A stretch of DNA of 32,240 bases from Thermoleophilia bacterium (lineage in GTDB: Bacteria; Actinomycetota; Thermoleophilia; Miltoncostaeales; Miltoncostaeaceae): contig JADLHW010000121.1 in the NCBI GenBank assembly GCA_020848615.1, positions 1 to 32,240 on the forward strand, written 5' to 3'. Made by a program: the position numbers and the translations under genes. Below are positions 24,011-31,336 of this stretch, in pieces; position 1 is the stretch's first letter, and every line of letters starts with the position of its first letter. A model generated the notes under the pieces. That model saw only the letters and a list, made by a program, of their open reading frames with translations, made no database searches and had not been told where the DNA came from.

Positions 24011-24085
24011 CCGCCGCTCCCTCGCTCGCCGCTTCCACCGAGGTATCGGCGGATCCGCACGGGACGTTGAGGAGGCCTCACCGGC

Positions 24086-24403
24086 TCAGCGGGGCGGTTC
24101 CCCCTCGTACGGCAGGCCGGCCTGCGCCCACCCGATGATGCCGCCCTCGAGGTTCGCGGCGTCGCGCTCCCCGGTGGCGTTCAGGTGGTCGGCGACCTGG
24201 GCGCTGCGGCGCCCGGACCGGCAGATGATGGCGAGCGGCGCGTCCGGCAGCTCGTCGATGCGCTCCATGAGCTCGCTCATCGGCAGCAGGGGGACGCCCG
24301 GGATGCGCGTGGTGTCGTGCTCGTGCTGCTCGCGCACGTCCACGATCGCGATGTCGCCCGCGGTCCAGGCCGCGTGGGCCTCCTGAGGGGTCATGTCCTC
24401 CAT
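24086..24403 (-). CDS. Rhodanese-domain protein
   Basis: Small single-domain sulfurtransferase-like protein, about 105 aa. Motifs: TPQEAHAAW, IVDVREQHEHD (the VDVRE strand), GVPLLPMSEL, the active-site loop ICRSGRRSAQVA with the catalytic Cys, and NLEGGIIGWAQAGLPYE. It could move sulfane sulfur in the cytoplasm, for example for Fe-S or lipoyl pathways, but no partner is shown. ATG 24403 is preferred because TAGGAT (24419-24414, minus strand) would place transcription start just upstream. In-frame ATG 24415 would overlap that box. Confidence 0.87.
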   Translation of the reverse strand: MEDMTPQEAHAAWTAGDIAIVDVREQHEHDTTRIPGVPLLPMSELMERIDELPDAPLAIICRSGRRSAQVADHLNATGERDAANLEGGIIGWAQAGLPYEGEPPR

Positions 24404-24470
24404 GCCGACGGGCATCCTAGACGGCGGCGGGCACCCCCGCCTGGGGAGCGTCCGCCGCCGCCGAGGGGGC

Positions 24471-24932
24471 CTAGAAGTCCATGGGCTCGATGAGATCCAG
24501 GTGGATCGCCTCGATGAGGCGCTCCACGTCCTCCTCCATGTTCGAGCGCGCGAAGTTGCGGAGGTTCACCAGCAGGTCCTCGGTGCCCTCGTTCAGGACG
24601 TCGTCGAACAGCTCCACCTCGCTCTGGTGGAACTCGTCGACGTCCCGCCACTCGCAGTTCGGGCAGCGCCGCTCGATGCGCCAGCGGTCGCCCTCGCGCT
24701 CCTCCCACGCGACGGGGTACACGAGGTCCCCGCCGCAGCGGTCGCACACGTGCAGGCCGGATGCCGGGGCGTCGTCGGTCGTGACGTCCAGCTGGGCCCC
24801 CACGAGGGAGGTGTCCTGCGGTGTCTCCGTGCCGGTCTCCGGGGCGGTGTCGCCGTCCGGATCCGAGAAGTACACGATCTCGATGACCCTGCCACCGGGC
24901 AGGGCGATCTTCTTGGTTCGGTAGCCCTTCAT
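24471..24932 (-). CDS. Zinc-ribbon protein (function unknown)
   Basis: 153 aa. The N-terminal 20 residues are basic, followed by an acidic, Thr-rich segment. A four-Cys zinc ribbon of the CxxC-x(25-27)-CxxC type (CDRCGGDL ... RRCPNCEW) occupies about 62-97. The C-terminal 55 residues are acidic and helical (EDLLVNLRNFARSNMEEDVERL). It resembles small conserved actinobacterial zinc-ribbon proteins of unknown role; I cannot name a family. AGGAAAGG lies just upstream of ATG 24932, a good ribosome-binding site. The rhodanese gene follows on the same strand. Confidence 0.72.
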   Translation of the reverse strand: MKGYRTKKIALPGGRVIEIVYFSDPDGDTAPETGTETPQDTSLVGAQLDVTTDDAPASGLHVCDRCGGDLVYPVAWEEREGDRWRIERRCPNCEWRDVDEFHQSEVELFDDVLNEGTEDLLVNLRNFARSNMEEDVERLIEAIHLDLIEPMDF

Positions 24933-25077
24933 GGCCCTTTCCTAGACTCTGGCCCGACCGCCATCCGTGGCGTGCCGTTGATGGCCGTTGCCCTCGACAA
25001 GCACCACCCCTATCGGGCCCCGCCGACCCCGACTTGAGCGGGGGGCGACGGGAGCCGCCGGGAGGGTGTCCCGGGGT

Positions 25078-26133
25078 TCAGACGGCGTGCGCCGGGGCCG
25101 CGGCCTCGGCGACGCGGTCGGCCTCGAAGGAGGACCGCACGAGCGGCCCCGCCTCGACGTGCGCGAGGCCCAGCGACGCTCCCAGGCGGGCGAGGGCCGG
25201 GTACTCCGCGGGCGCGTAGTAACGGCTCACCGGCAGGTGCGCCGGGGTGGGGCGCAGGTACTGGCCCACGGTCGCCAGCTCGCAGCCCGTGGACGCCAGG
25301 TCGCGGAACACCGAGGCGATCTCCGGCAGGCGCTCGCCCAGGCCGACCATGATGCCGCTCTTGGTGCGCAGGCCGGCGGCGGACGACCGCGCGAGCAGCT
25401 CCAGCGTGCGCTCGTACCGCGCGCCGGGACGCACCTGCGAGTACAGGCGGGGCACGGTCTCGGTGTTGTGGTTCATCACGTCGGGAGCGGCCTCGAGGAT
25501 CACGTCCAGCGCGTCCCACGCGCCGCGGAGGTCCGGGATGAGGACCTCGACCTTCACGCCCGGCACCCGTTCCCGCAGCGCCCGGATGGTGGCGGCGAAG
25601 TGCGCGGCGCCCCCGTCCGGGATGTCGTCGCGGGCGACGGCGGTGACCACCACGAACCGCAGGCCCATCTGGGCGGCGGTCTCGGCCACCCGCATGGGCT
25701 CCTCGGGGTCCGGCGGCCCCACCGGCTTCGCGGTGGCGATGTTGCAGAACCGGCAGCCCCGGGTGCAGTTCGCCCCGGCGATCATGAAGGTGGCGGTGAG
25801 GCGCGACCAGCAGCGGCCGATGTTCGGGCAGGCCGCCTCCTCGCACACCGTGGTGAGGCCCTTGCTGCGCATGAGCGCCTTGGTCTCCACGAAGCCGCCG
25901 GACAGCGGGTTCTTCGCGATCACCCACCGCGGCAGGCGCCGTCCCGCGAGCAGCTGCTCCAGCTCCTCGGGGGTCACGTCCACGGGGTCGAGCGCCTCGA
26001 TGGGCCCGTCGCCGATGAGGACGCCGTCGAGCAGGAGGTCCGGGACCCGGGCCGCCGCGCGGGCATCCCGTGCCCGCTCAAGCAGGTCGGCGTCCGGGCG
26101 GACGTCCACCCGGAATGCACGCTCCAGATCCAC
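25078..26133 (-). CDS. lipA: Lipoyl synthase
   Basis: Radical-SAM enzyme that inserts two sulfurs into octanoyl groups to form lipoyl cofactor on 2-oxoacid dehydrogenases and GcvH. 351 aa. Auxiliary cluster CEEAACPNIGRC (Cys97, 102, 108), radical-SAM cluster CTRGCRFC (Cys123, 127, 130), then HNTETV, GLRTKSGIMVGLGE and the C-terminal RSSFEAD whose Ser completes the auxiliary site. The first 65 or so residues before RRLPRWV are an acidic extension not usual in LipA. GTG 26133 is the only plausible start: TACCCT on the minus strand ends 6 nt upstream. It diverges from dcd. No lipB lies in the window. Confidence 0.94.
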   Translation of the reverse strand: MDLERAFRVDVRPDADLLERARDARAAARVPDLLLDGVLIGDGPIEALDPVDVTPEELEQLLAGRRLPRWVIAKNPLSGGFVETKALMRSKGLTTVCEEAACPNIGRCWSRLTATFMIAGANCTRGCRFCNIATAKPVGPPDPEEPMRVAETAAQMGLRFVVVTAVARDDIPDGGAAHFAATIRALRERVPGVKVEVLIPDLRGAWDALDVILEAAPDVMNHNTETVPRLYSQVRPGARYERTLELLARSSAAGLRTKSGIMVGLGERLPEIASVFRDLASTGCELATVGQYLRPTPAHLPVSRYYAPAEYPALARLGASLGLAHVEAGPLVRSSFEADRVAEAAAPAHAV

Positions 26134-26139
26134 GCTCCG

Positions 26140-26184
26140 AGGGTAGCGCACGGGTCCTCCAATGTGGGGGTGGGGCTGTACGCT
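26140..26184. promoter_or_regulatory. Back-to-back lipA/dcd promoters
   Basis: Minus strand: TACCCT (26145-26140), 6 nt before lipA GTG 26133. Plus strand: TACGCT (26179-26184), 7 nt before dcd GTG 26192. Both spacings predict transcripts beginning at the start codon. The 58 nt between the starts has no ribosome-binding site for either gene and no clear -35 boxes. Confidence 0.5.
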
Positions 26185-26191
26185 TGCGCCC

Positions 26192-26749
26192 GTGGTCCTG
26201 TCCGACCGGAGCATCCGCGAGCAGCTCGCCGAGGGGAGGCTCAAGATCGAGCCGCTCGACGAGGCGCTCATCCAGCCGTCGTCCGTGGACGTGCGGGTCG
26301 CGCGCGAGTTCCGGGTGTTCCACAACAACCGGCAGCCGTTCATCGACGTGCGCAAGCCGTCGGCCGACCTGACCGACGTCGTGAGCGTCGCGGACGACGA
26401 GCCGTTCATCCTCCACCCGGGGGAGTTCGTGCTGGGCTCCACCCTGGAGCGCGTGACGATCCCCGACGACCTGGTGGCGCGCCTGGAGGGCAAGTCGAGC
26501 CTGGGCCGACTGGGCCTGCTCATCCACTCCACCGCGGGGTACATCGACCCGGGCTGGGACGGGATGATCACGCTGGAGCTCTCGAACGTGGCGCGCCTGC
26601 CCATCACGATCTACCCGGGCATGCCCATCGGGCAGATCTCGTTCCTCACGCTCACCACGCCGGTGGACCGCCCCTACCGGGGCAAGTACCTGGGCCAGGA
26701 GGGTCCCACCGCGAGCGAGTACTACCGGAACTTCCCGGGCGGGGGCTGA
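26192..26749 (+). CDS. dcd: dCTP deaminase, likely bifunctional (deaminase-dUTPase)
   Basis: Makes dUMP from dCTP (deamination plus pyrophosphate release in bifunctional forms), feeding dTMP synthesis. 185 aa. The core [20 protein letters not shown] and [14 protein letters not shown] carry the conserved Ser/Arg and catalytic Glu; [14 protein letters not shown] and [14 protein letters not shown] close the fold. The sequence pattern ([25 protein letters not shown]) is closest to what I know of the mycobacterial bifunctional enzyme. Start GTG 26192 is chosen over the upstream ATG 26162, which would include the -10-like box. Confidence 0.94.
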   Translation: MVLSDRSIREQLAEGRLKIEPLDEALIQPSSVDVRVAREFRVFHNNRQPFIDVRKPSADLTDVVSVADDEPFILHPGEFVLGSTLERVTIPDDLVARLEGKSSLGRLGLLIHSTAGYIDPGWDGMITLELSNVARLPITIYPGMPIGQISFLTLTTPVDRPYRGKYLGQEGPTASEYYRNFPGGG

Positions 26750-26752
26750 CCG

Positions 26753-27172
26753 TCAGCGGCGGCCCTGCCGCCCGGGCCGCAGCCAGGAGTTCGCCACCCA
26801 GCCACCGGTCAGCGCGGCGGCGAGGGCCGCGGCCACCGCGATGAACGTGTCGGTGGCGCCGTGCGGGACCAGGGACGGGGGGTTGGGCCCGCCGAGCCCG
26901 TCGGCGATGGCGGCGAGCAGCACGAACACCACCCACAGGGCGTGTCCGACGCCCCAGGAGGCGACGGCGTGGGCGGCGCGCCGGTCGATGGTGCGGACGC
27001 CGGCGAGGAACCCGCCGACGGCGAAGGCCGCGCAGGTGATGACCAGGCGTGAGGCCAGCTCGGCCCGGGATCCGGTCATCAGCCCGATGGCGCCCACCAG
27101 CCCGCCCCAGGCCGCGGCGATGGGGTCAAGCCGGCTCGCACCACGTCGACGCGAGGCGCTCACACCGGGCAT
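26753..27172 (-). CDS. Small four-helix membrane protein (function unknown)
   Basis: About 139 aa with a basic N-terminus and four hydrophobic segments: LDPIAAAWGGLVGAIGLMTG, LVITCAAFAVGGFLAGV, GVGHALWVVFVLLAAIADGL and FIAVAAALAAALTGGWVANS. No family recognised. ATG 27172 overlaps a minus-strand TACCAT (27176-27171); GTG 27163, 7 nt downstream of that box, fits the leaderless pattern better and would shorten the protein by three residues. It is convergent with dcd, with stops 3 nt apart, and divergent from tatA. Confidence 0.65.
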   Translation of the reverse strand: MPGVSASRRRGASRLDPIAAAWGGLVGAIGLMTGSRAELASRLVITCAAFAVGGFLAGVRTIDRRAAHAVASWGVGHALWVVFVLLAAIADGLGGPNPPSLVPHGATDTFIAVAAALAAALTGGWVANSWLRPGRQGRR

Positions 27173-27180
27173 GGTACCCT
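27171..27180. promoter_or_regulatory. Overlapping divergent -10 boxes around GGTACC
   Basis: The 10 nt ATGGTACCCT contains TACCAT on the minus strand (for the membrane protein) and TACCCT on the plus strand (for tatA). The two share the palindrome GGTACC, so polymerase binding in one direction should block the other. Confidence 0.4.
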
Positions 27181-27230
27181 GAGCCGTCGGCCTGTCCGGC
27201 GTGCCCGACCCCTCCCATCCGAGGTCTCCG

Positions 27231-27425
27231 ATGGACTTCTCGCCCATCCAGCTGCTCATCGTGCTGCTGATCGTGCTGGTCGTCTTCGGGGCGAAGCGCC
27301 TCCCGGAGATCGGCCGCAGCATGGGTTCCAGCGCCCGCGAGTTCAAGAAGGGCATCACCGGGGAGGAGGAGAGCTCCTCGTCGTCGGTGCAGCGCTCCGA
27401 GCCGAACGACGCCGAGCGCTCCTGA
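27231..27425 (+). CDS. tatA: Sec-independent translocase subunit TatA
   Basis: 64 aa, pore-forming subunit of the Tat pathway that exports folded proteins with twin-arginine signals, such as Rieske subunits. One N-terminal helix (IQLLIVLLIVLVVFGAKRLPE) followed by the hinge and amphipathic helix IGRSMGSSAREFKKGI and an acidic tail. The FGAKRLPE motif is diagnostic. GAGG lies 6-9 nt before ATG 27231. TACCCT at 27175 may be its promoter, giving a leader of about 44 nt. tatC is 3 kb away on the other strand; no tatB is seen. Confidence 0.92.
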   Translation: MDFSPIQLLIVLLIVLVVFGAKRLPEIGRSMGSSAREFKKGITGEEESSSSSVQRSEPNDAERS

Positions 27426-27426
27426 T

Positions 27427-28737
27427 CTGATCCTGCGGGCGGCCCGGGTCCTCCCGGTCGCCGCCGCTCCACTCGCGGATGGCGCGGTCGCCGTCCGCGG
27501 CGGGCGCATCGCGGCCGTCGGCCCCGCCGCCGAGGTGTCCTCGGCGCATCCGGACCTGCCGGTGGAGGACCTGGGGGACGTCCTGCTGGCCCCGGGGTTC
27601 GTGGACGTGCACTGCCACACCGAGTGGAGCCTGTCGGGCGGCATCGCGCCCGGGCCGGGGTTCGGCCGGTGGCTCCGCGCGTTCCTCGAGGGGATGGTGG
27701 TGTCGGGGTGGAGCGGCCACGAGGCCGCGGCGGACCTGGGGGTGCTCGCCGCCGTCCGCGCCGGCACCACGACGCTGTGCGACCAGGGCCCGCTGGGGTG
27801 CGGCGTGGACGCCGCCACGGCCGCCGGGGTGCGCGCCGTCGTCTGCCTGGAGGTGTTCGGCGAGTCGGCGGACCGGGTGGCGCCCCTCGCGGAGCGCGTG
27901 GCGCTGCTGGCCTCCCGGGCCGGCCCCCGCGTCGCCGTGGGCATCTCGCCGCACGCGCCGTACTCGGTGGGCCCGGTGCTGTGGGAGGCCCTCGCCGCGC
28001 ACGAGGTGCTGGGCCGCGTGCCCTGGACCACCCATGTCGCCGAGTCGGTGGACGAGGAGCTCGCGATCGCCGGTGAGGGCGGTCCGCTCACCGAGGCGAT
28101 GCTGGCGGTGGGTGCCGGGCCACGCCGGTGGCCGGCGACACGGGGCGCCTCGGTGGTCGCCCGGATGGCGGCGGGAGGGGCCCTGCGCGACGGCCTGGTG
28201 GCGGCCCACTGCGTGCGCCTCGCGCCGGACGACCCCGCGGTGCTCGCCGCGATGGGCGTCCGCGTGGCGCACTGCCCGGTGTCGAACTCCCGGCTGGGAT
28301 GCGGGCGCATGCCGCTGGAGGCCCTGGACGCCGCCGGCGTGATCGTGGGCCTGGGCACCGACAGCCCGGGGTCCGCGGGGGCGTACGACGTGCGGGCGGA
28401 AGCCCGTGCCTGCGAGGTGCTGCACGGTGCGACCGGGTCGCCGCCCTCCCCGGCCCGCCTGGTGGAGCTCGCGACGCTCGGCGGTGCGCGCGCACTGGGC
28501 CTGGACGCCCGGATCGGCAGCATCGAGCCCGGCAAGTCGGCGGACCTGGTCGCCGTCCGGCCCGGCCACGGCACCGGACTGGCCGGGGACCCCCACGAGG
28601 CGCTGCTGCGCGCCGATTCCCGGGTGCTGCACTCATGGGTCGCGGGCGAGGCGCTGCTGCGCGACGGCGAGGCGTGCACGCTGGACGCGGGGCGCATCGA
28701 GGCCCTGGCGGGCGAGGCTCGCCGGGTCCTGTGTTAG
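27427..28737 (+). CDS. Amidohydrolase-family deaminase, candidate aminodeoxyfutalosine deaminase
   Basis: About 436 aa metal-dependent TIM-barrel deaminase. Motifs: FVDVHCHTEW (HxH metal ligands), GTTTLCD, HAPYS, TTHVAESVDE (His), AAHCVRLAPDD (His), HCPVSNSRLGCGRMPL and GTDSPGSAG (Asp), which together fit the ATZ/TRZ and MqnX-type group. Aminodeoxyfutalosine deaminase is attractive because mqnA and mqnC are nearby, but other deaminated substrates are possible. The N-terminal strand LILRAARVLPVAA...DGAVAVRGGRIAAVG is encoded upstream of the first standard start (GTG 27535), so the true start is probably CTG 27427, two bases after the tatA stop. Confidence 0.75.
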   Translation: MILRAARVLPVAAAPLADGAVAVRGGRIAAVGPAAEVSSAHPDLPVEDLGDVLLAPGFVDVHCHTEWSLSGGIAPGPGFGRWLRAFLEGMVVSGWSGHEAAADLGVLAAVRAGTTTLCDQGPLGCGVDAATAAGVRAVVCLEVFGESADRVAPLAERVALLASRAGPRVAVGISPHAPYSVGPVLWEALAAHEVLGRVPWTTHVAESVDEELAIAGEGGPLTEAMLAVGAGPRRWPATRGASVVARMAAGGALRDGLVAAHCVRLAPDDPAVLAAMGVRVAHCPVSNSRLGCGRMPLEALDAAGVIVGLGTDSPGSAGAYDVRAEARACEVLHGATGSPPSPARLVELATLGGARALGLDARIGSIEPGKSADLVAVRPGHGTGLAGDPHEALLRADSRVLHSWVAGEALLRDGEACTLDAGRIEALAGEARRVLC

Positions 28738-28740
28738 CTT
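28735..28740 (+). promoter_or_regulatory. -10-like box TAGCTT before the TPR gene
   Basis: TAGCTT starts at the amidohydrolase stop codon and ends 7 nt before GTG 28748. The spacing matches the other leaderless-like genes here. Confidence 0.35.
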
Positions 28741-28747
28741 CCCGCGC

Positions 28748-29302
28748 GTGCTGCTGGACGAGAAGCGCACCAAGCGCATCGTCAGGATCATCGCGATCCT
28801 CACCTCGATCGCCTTCGCGGGCGTCGGGGCCATCGTCATCGCCCTGGTGATCTTCGGCGGGAGCACGTCCGCCTCGGAGCAGCTGGTGAAGGACGCGAAG
28901 TCCGCCGTGGAGTCCTCGCCGAACGACGCGGAGGCGTGGAACCGGCTGGCCTCCGCCTACCTGGCCGACAGGAAGTTCACGGACGCCCTCGCCCCGGCGA
29001 AGAAGGCCGTGAGCCTCGGCCCGGAGGACTTCAGCAACACCCAGGTGCTGGTGAGCGTGCAGACCCAGCTCGGCAACCCCGAGGGGGCGATCACCGCCCT
29101 GCAGGACTTCACCAAGCGGGTCCCGGACGAGCCGCAGGCGTTCCTCCAGCTCGGTCAGCTCGCCCAGCAGCAGGGCCGCACCGCCCTCGCGCGCCTGTCG
29201 TATTCCGCGTACCTCACCCTCAACCCGGAGGGCGCGACGGCGGACGCCGTGCGGGAGGCGCTGGAGAGCCTGACGGGCTCGGGGACCACGACAACCCCCT
29301 GA
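28748..29302 (+). CDS. Membrane-anchored TPR protein
   Basis: 184 aa. Basic start (DEKRTKRIVR), one membrane helix at about 11-37 (IIAILTSIAFAGVGAIVIAL), then two to three tetratricopeptide-type helical pairs: DAEAWNRLASAYLADRKFTDA, NTQVLVSVQTQLGNPEGAIT and EPQAFLQLGQLAQQQGRTAL. It probably acts as a protein-interaction scaffold facing outside the cytoplasm (N-in topology inferred). GTG 28748 is the only start consistent with the leading helix. It lies 10 nt after the amidohydrolase stop and ends 32 nt before the tRNA gene. No specific partner can be named. Confidence 0.82.
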   Translation: MLLDEKRTKRIVRIIAILTSIAFAGVGAIVIALVIFGGSTSASEQLVKDAKSAVESSPNDAEAWNRLASAYLADRKFTDALAPAKKAVSLGPEDFSNTQVLVSVQTQLGNPEGAITALQDFTKRVPDEPQAFLQLGQLAQQQGRTALARLSYSAYLTLNPEGATADAVREALESLTGSGTTTTP

Positions 29303-29322
29303 ACGGCCAGCCGCCGGTCCGG

Positions 29323-29328
29323 TAACAT
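29323..29328 (+). promoter_or_regulatory. -10 box TAACAT of tRNA-Lys
   Basis: TAACAT ends 6 nt before the mature tRNA 5' end. It gives an internal reference for the distance between -10 boxes and transcript starts used for the leaderless-like genes. Confidence 0.55.
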
Positions 29329-29334
29329 CCTCCC

Positions 29335-29407
<73 letters not shown>

Positions 29408-29416
29408 CTTCCTTGG

Positions 29417-29443
29417 AAGCCCGCACAGCGTGCGGGCTTTCAT
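29417..29443 (+). terminator. Terminator after tRNA-Lys
   Basis: 10 bp stem AAGCCCGCAC (29417-29426) / GTGCGGGCTT (29430-29439), AGC loop, followed by a short T-run and TCAT. It lies 10 nt downstream of the tRNA. Confidence 0.8.
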
Positions 29444-29803
29444 CGTTCTGGGGCGGTCCAGGCCCGCTCCGTGACTCCGCCCGGTCGACCCCCGGCGGCC
29501 AGCGCACCGGAGACGGGGCCCGCACGACCCGACCGTCGCCCGGTCTCCCGCCTGCTCGAGTACGCCCATGCCGGACGTGCGCCAAGCGGGGCCTGAGGTT
29601 GTTCGTGCGGCCGCGCACCCCGAGGTGGCGGCGCCGCTCGTGCTGCTCGCCGCCGCCGCTGCGGCCGCTGTCGCGGGTGCGGAGCGGTTCGGCCCCTGGA
29701 ACTGGGCTCTGACGGCGGAGACCGGGAGTTCGTCAGGACGAAGGCGGCGGCAACGAAGGCGTCAACCGCCGGGCGGGATCCGGGCCGGCCGGCACGATGC
29801 CCG
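29444..29803. other. Gene-poor stretch after tRNA-Lys
   Basis: 360 nt without a convincing gene. An ORF beginning ATG 29568 (MPDVRQAGPEVVRAAAHPEV, then an Ala-rich run) has an alanine/arginine composition typical of chance frames in such GC-rich DNA and overlaps the downstream minus-strand gene. It could instead be a decayed fragment. I see no att-like duplicate of the tRNA 3' end and no integrase. Confidence 0.4.
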
Positions 29804-30436
29804 TCAGGGACGGTGCGCGTCGCCGGCCTTCCCGGCCGCCTCCCGTGTGCGGCGACGCCGCCATCGCCAGGCCGCGAGTGCGGCCAGCACCGCGAGGGCG
29901 ACGGGCATCCACGGCCGGTATCGCAGGCCGTAGCTCGTGAGGCGGGGCCGGACGACCTCCTGCGTGACGTCGTTCGCGTCGCCCGGCTGCAGCACCCGAA
30001 GGACACCGTGGCGCTCGGCGGCGGGAAGGAGCCGGCCGTGGTCCACCCACACGAGGCAGGCGTCGGCGCCGAACCCGGCGGCGATCTCACGCGGGCTGCA
30101 GTCCGCGATCGGACTCCACGGGCGGTTCCCCGCGAGCACCATGGCGACGCAGGCGACGCAGAGGGCCAGGGTCGCCCCGCCCCACAGCAGCCTCGGCCCG
30201 CCGAATTCCGCGGGCAACCCGGACAGACCCGGCCGCCGAGGGGGGTCGGACACCCGGTCGGGCACGAGCGCCATGACCGCGATGAGCACCGCGAGCCCGC
30301 CGGCCATCACGAGGACCCCATCGGCCGATGGGCGGAACCAGACGGCCGCGCCGCCCATCAGGGCGGCGAACCCGGCCGCCCACCCGATGACCACGAGCGC
30401 CCACTCCCAGAGGCGACGTCTGCGCACCACCCGCAC
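29804..30436 (-). CDS. Multi-pass membrane protein (function unknown)
   Basis: About 210 aa, not recognised. Arg-rich N-terminus, then helices near WALVVIGWAAGFAALMGGA, GVLVMAGGLAVLIAVMALV and LLWGGATLALCVACVAMVLA. An extracytoplasmic segment of about 75 residues with two Cys (DCSPRE, ACLVWVD) follows, then a final helix PVALAVLAALAAWRW with a basic tail. The two Cys may form a disulfide. The start is uncertain: GTG codons at 30436, 30430 and 30427 are candidates and no ribosome-binding site is clear. It lies 65 nt downstream of tatC on the same strand. Confidence 0.55.
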   Translation of the reverse strand: MRVVRRRRLWEWALVVIGWAAGFAALMGGAAVWFRPSADGVLVMAGGLAVLIAVMALVPDRVSDPPRRPGLSGLPAEFGGPRLLWGGATLALCVACVAMVLAGNRPWSPIADCSPREIAAGFGADACLVWVDHGRLLPAAERHGVLRVLQPGDANDVTQEVVRPRLTSYGLRYRPWMPVALAVLAALAAWRWRRRRTREAAGKAGDAHRP

Positions 30437-30501
30437 GCGGAGGAGTCTGCACGTCTCGGCGTGCTCCCGTCCAGCGCGCCGGCGGAGGTGGTCAGCGTCC
30501 G

Positions 30502-31278
30502 TCAGACGGCCGCGGTCCCGATCTCCCCGTCCGCTCGGCGCGGCGTGCCGAACCGGGCCGCCAGACCGACGCCGATGGCGTACAGCACCAGCTGCGGGGC
30601 GAGCAGGAGCATCATGCTCAGCGGGTCGCCGCCGGGCAGGAGCGCCGCGATCGCGGCCATGACCACCAGCCCGATGCGCCAGTGGCGGCGGTAGAGCCGC
30701 GCGGAGGCGACGCCCATGCGGGCGAGGGCCATCATCGCGACCGGCACCTCGAACAGCAGCCCCGAGGCGAGCAGCATCGTCGTGGCGAAGCCGAAGTACT
30801 CCCCCGCACGCACCTGGGCGTCGAACGTGCCCTCGCCGAAGCCCAGCAGGAACCTCAGGGCCACCGGCAGGACCACGGCGTAGCCGAACGCCACGCCCGC
30901 CACGAACAGCCCGCACAGGCCCGTCACGACGGCCACCATCCCGCGGCGCGACTGGTCGGCGACCGCGGGGATCATGAACGCGTACAGCTGGTACAGCCAT
31001 ACCGGCAGCGCCACCAGCACCGCCGCCCACAGGGTGACCTTCAGGACGGTCATGAACGGCTCGGTGGGCGACAGGGTCACCAGCCGGTCGTGGCCGTCCG
31101 GCAGCGGCGCGGTGAGGGCGTCCACCAGCTGCGCGTGGACCGCGTACATCGCCGCGAACGCCACCACCAGCGACACGACGCCCACCATGAGGCGCCGGCG
31201 GAGCTCGTCCAGGTGGTCCACCGCCGTCATCCGCTGGTCGCGGCCGGCACGCCGGGCGAACAGGGGGATGCGCGTCAC
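30502..31278 (-). CDS. tatC: Sec-independent translocase subunit TatC
   Basis: 258-aa six-helix receptor for twin-arginine signal peptides. Motifs: AVDHLDELRRRL at the N-terminus (the conserved HL.ELR signal-binding region), TLSPTEPFMTVLKVTLWAA (F-x-x-x-x-K segment), PVWLYQLYAFMIPAV and FEVPVAMM (FExP motif). GTG 31278 is well supported: AGGAGG lies 8 nt upstream. Earlier in-frame ATG 31446 would add an unlikely Pro/Arg-rich leader. It acts with TatA (27231). The C-terminus is a short cytoplasmic tail. The membrane protein at 29804 follows it. Confidence 0.93.
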   Translation of the reverse strand: MTRIPLFARRAGRDQRMTAVDHLDELRRRLMVGVVSLVVAFAAMYAVHAQLVDALTAPLPDGHDRLVTLSPTEPFMTVLKVTLWAAVLVALPVWLYQLYAFMIPAVADQSRRGMVAVVTGLCGLFVAGVAFGYAVVLPVALRFLLGFGEGTFDAQVRAGEYFGFATTMLLASGLLFEVPVAMMALARMGVASARLYRRHWRIGLVVMAAIAALLPGGDPLSMMLLLAPQLVLYAIGVGLAARFGTPRRADGEIGTAAV

Positions 31279-31336
31279 GTGAGGGACCTCCTGGGGAGCC
31301 GGCGGATGTGAGGGGCCTACGGCCGACCCGGCGGCG

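Noticed and set aside
24421-24470. GC-rich spacer between the zinc-ribbon and rhodanese genes
   Set aside because: Several partial G/C complementarities are present, but none forms a convincing terminator stem, so no feature is called.
24981-25037. 18-codon ORF between the zinc-ribbon and lipA genes
   Set aside because: No ribosome-binding site, no -10 box at a useful distance and no recognisable sequence.
29568-29933. 121-aa frame MPDVRQAGPEV... downstream of tRNA-Lys
   Set aside because: Ala/Arg-rich, ends antisense to the membrane protein and has no start signals. Retained only as a possible gene remnant in the gene-poor feature.
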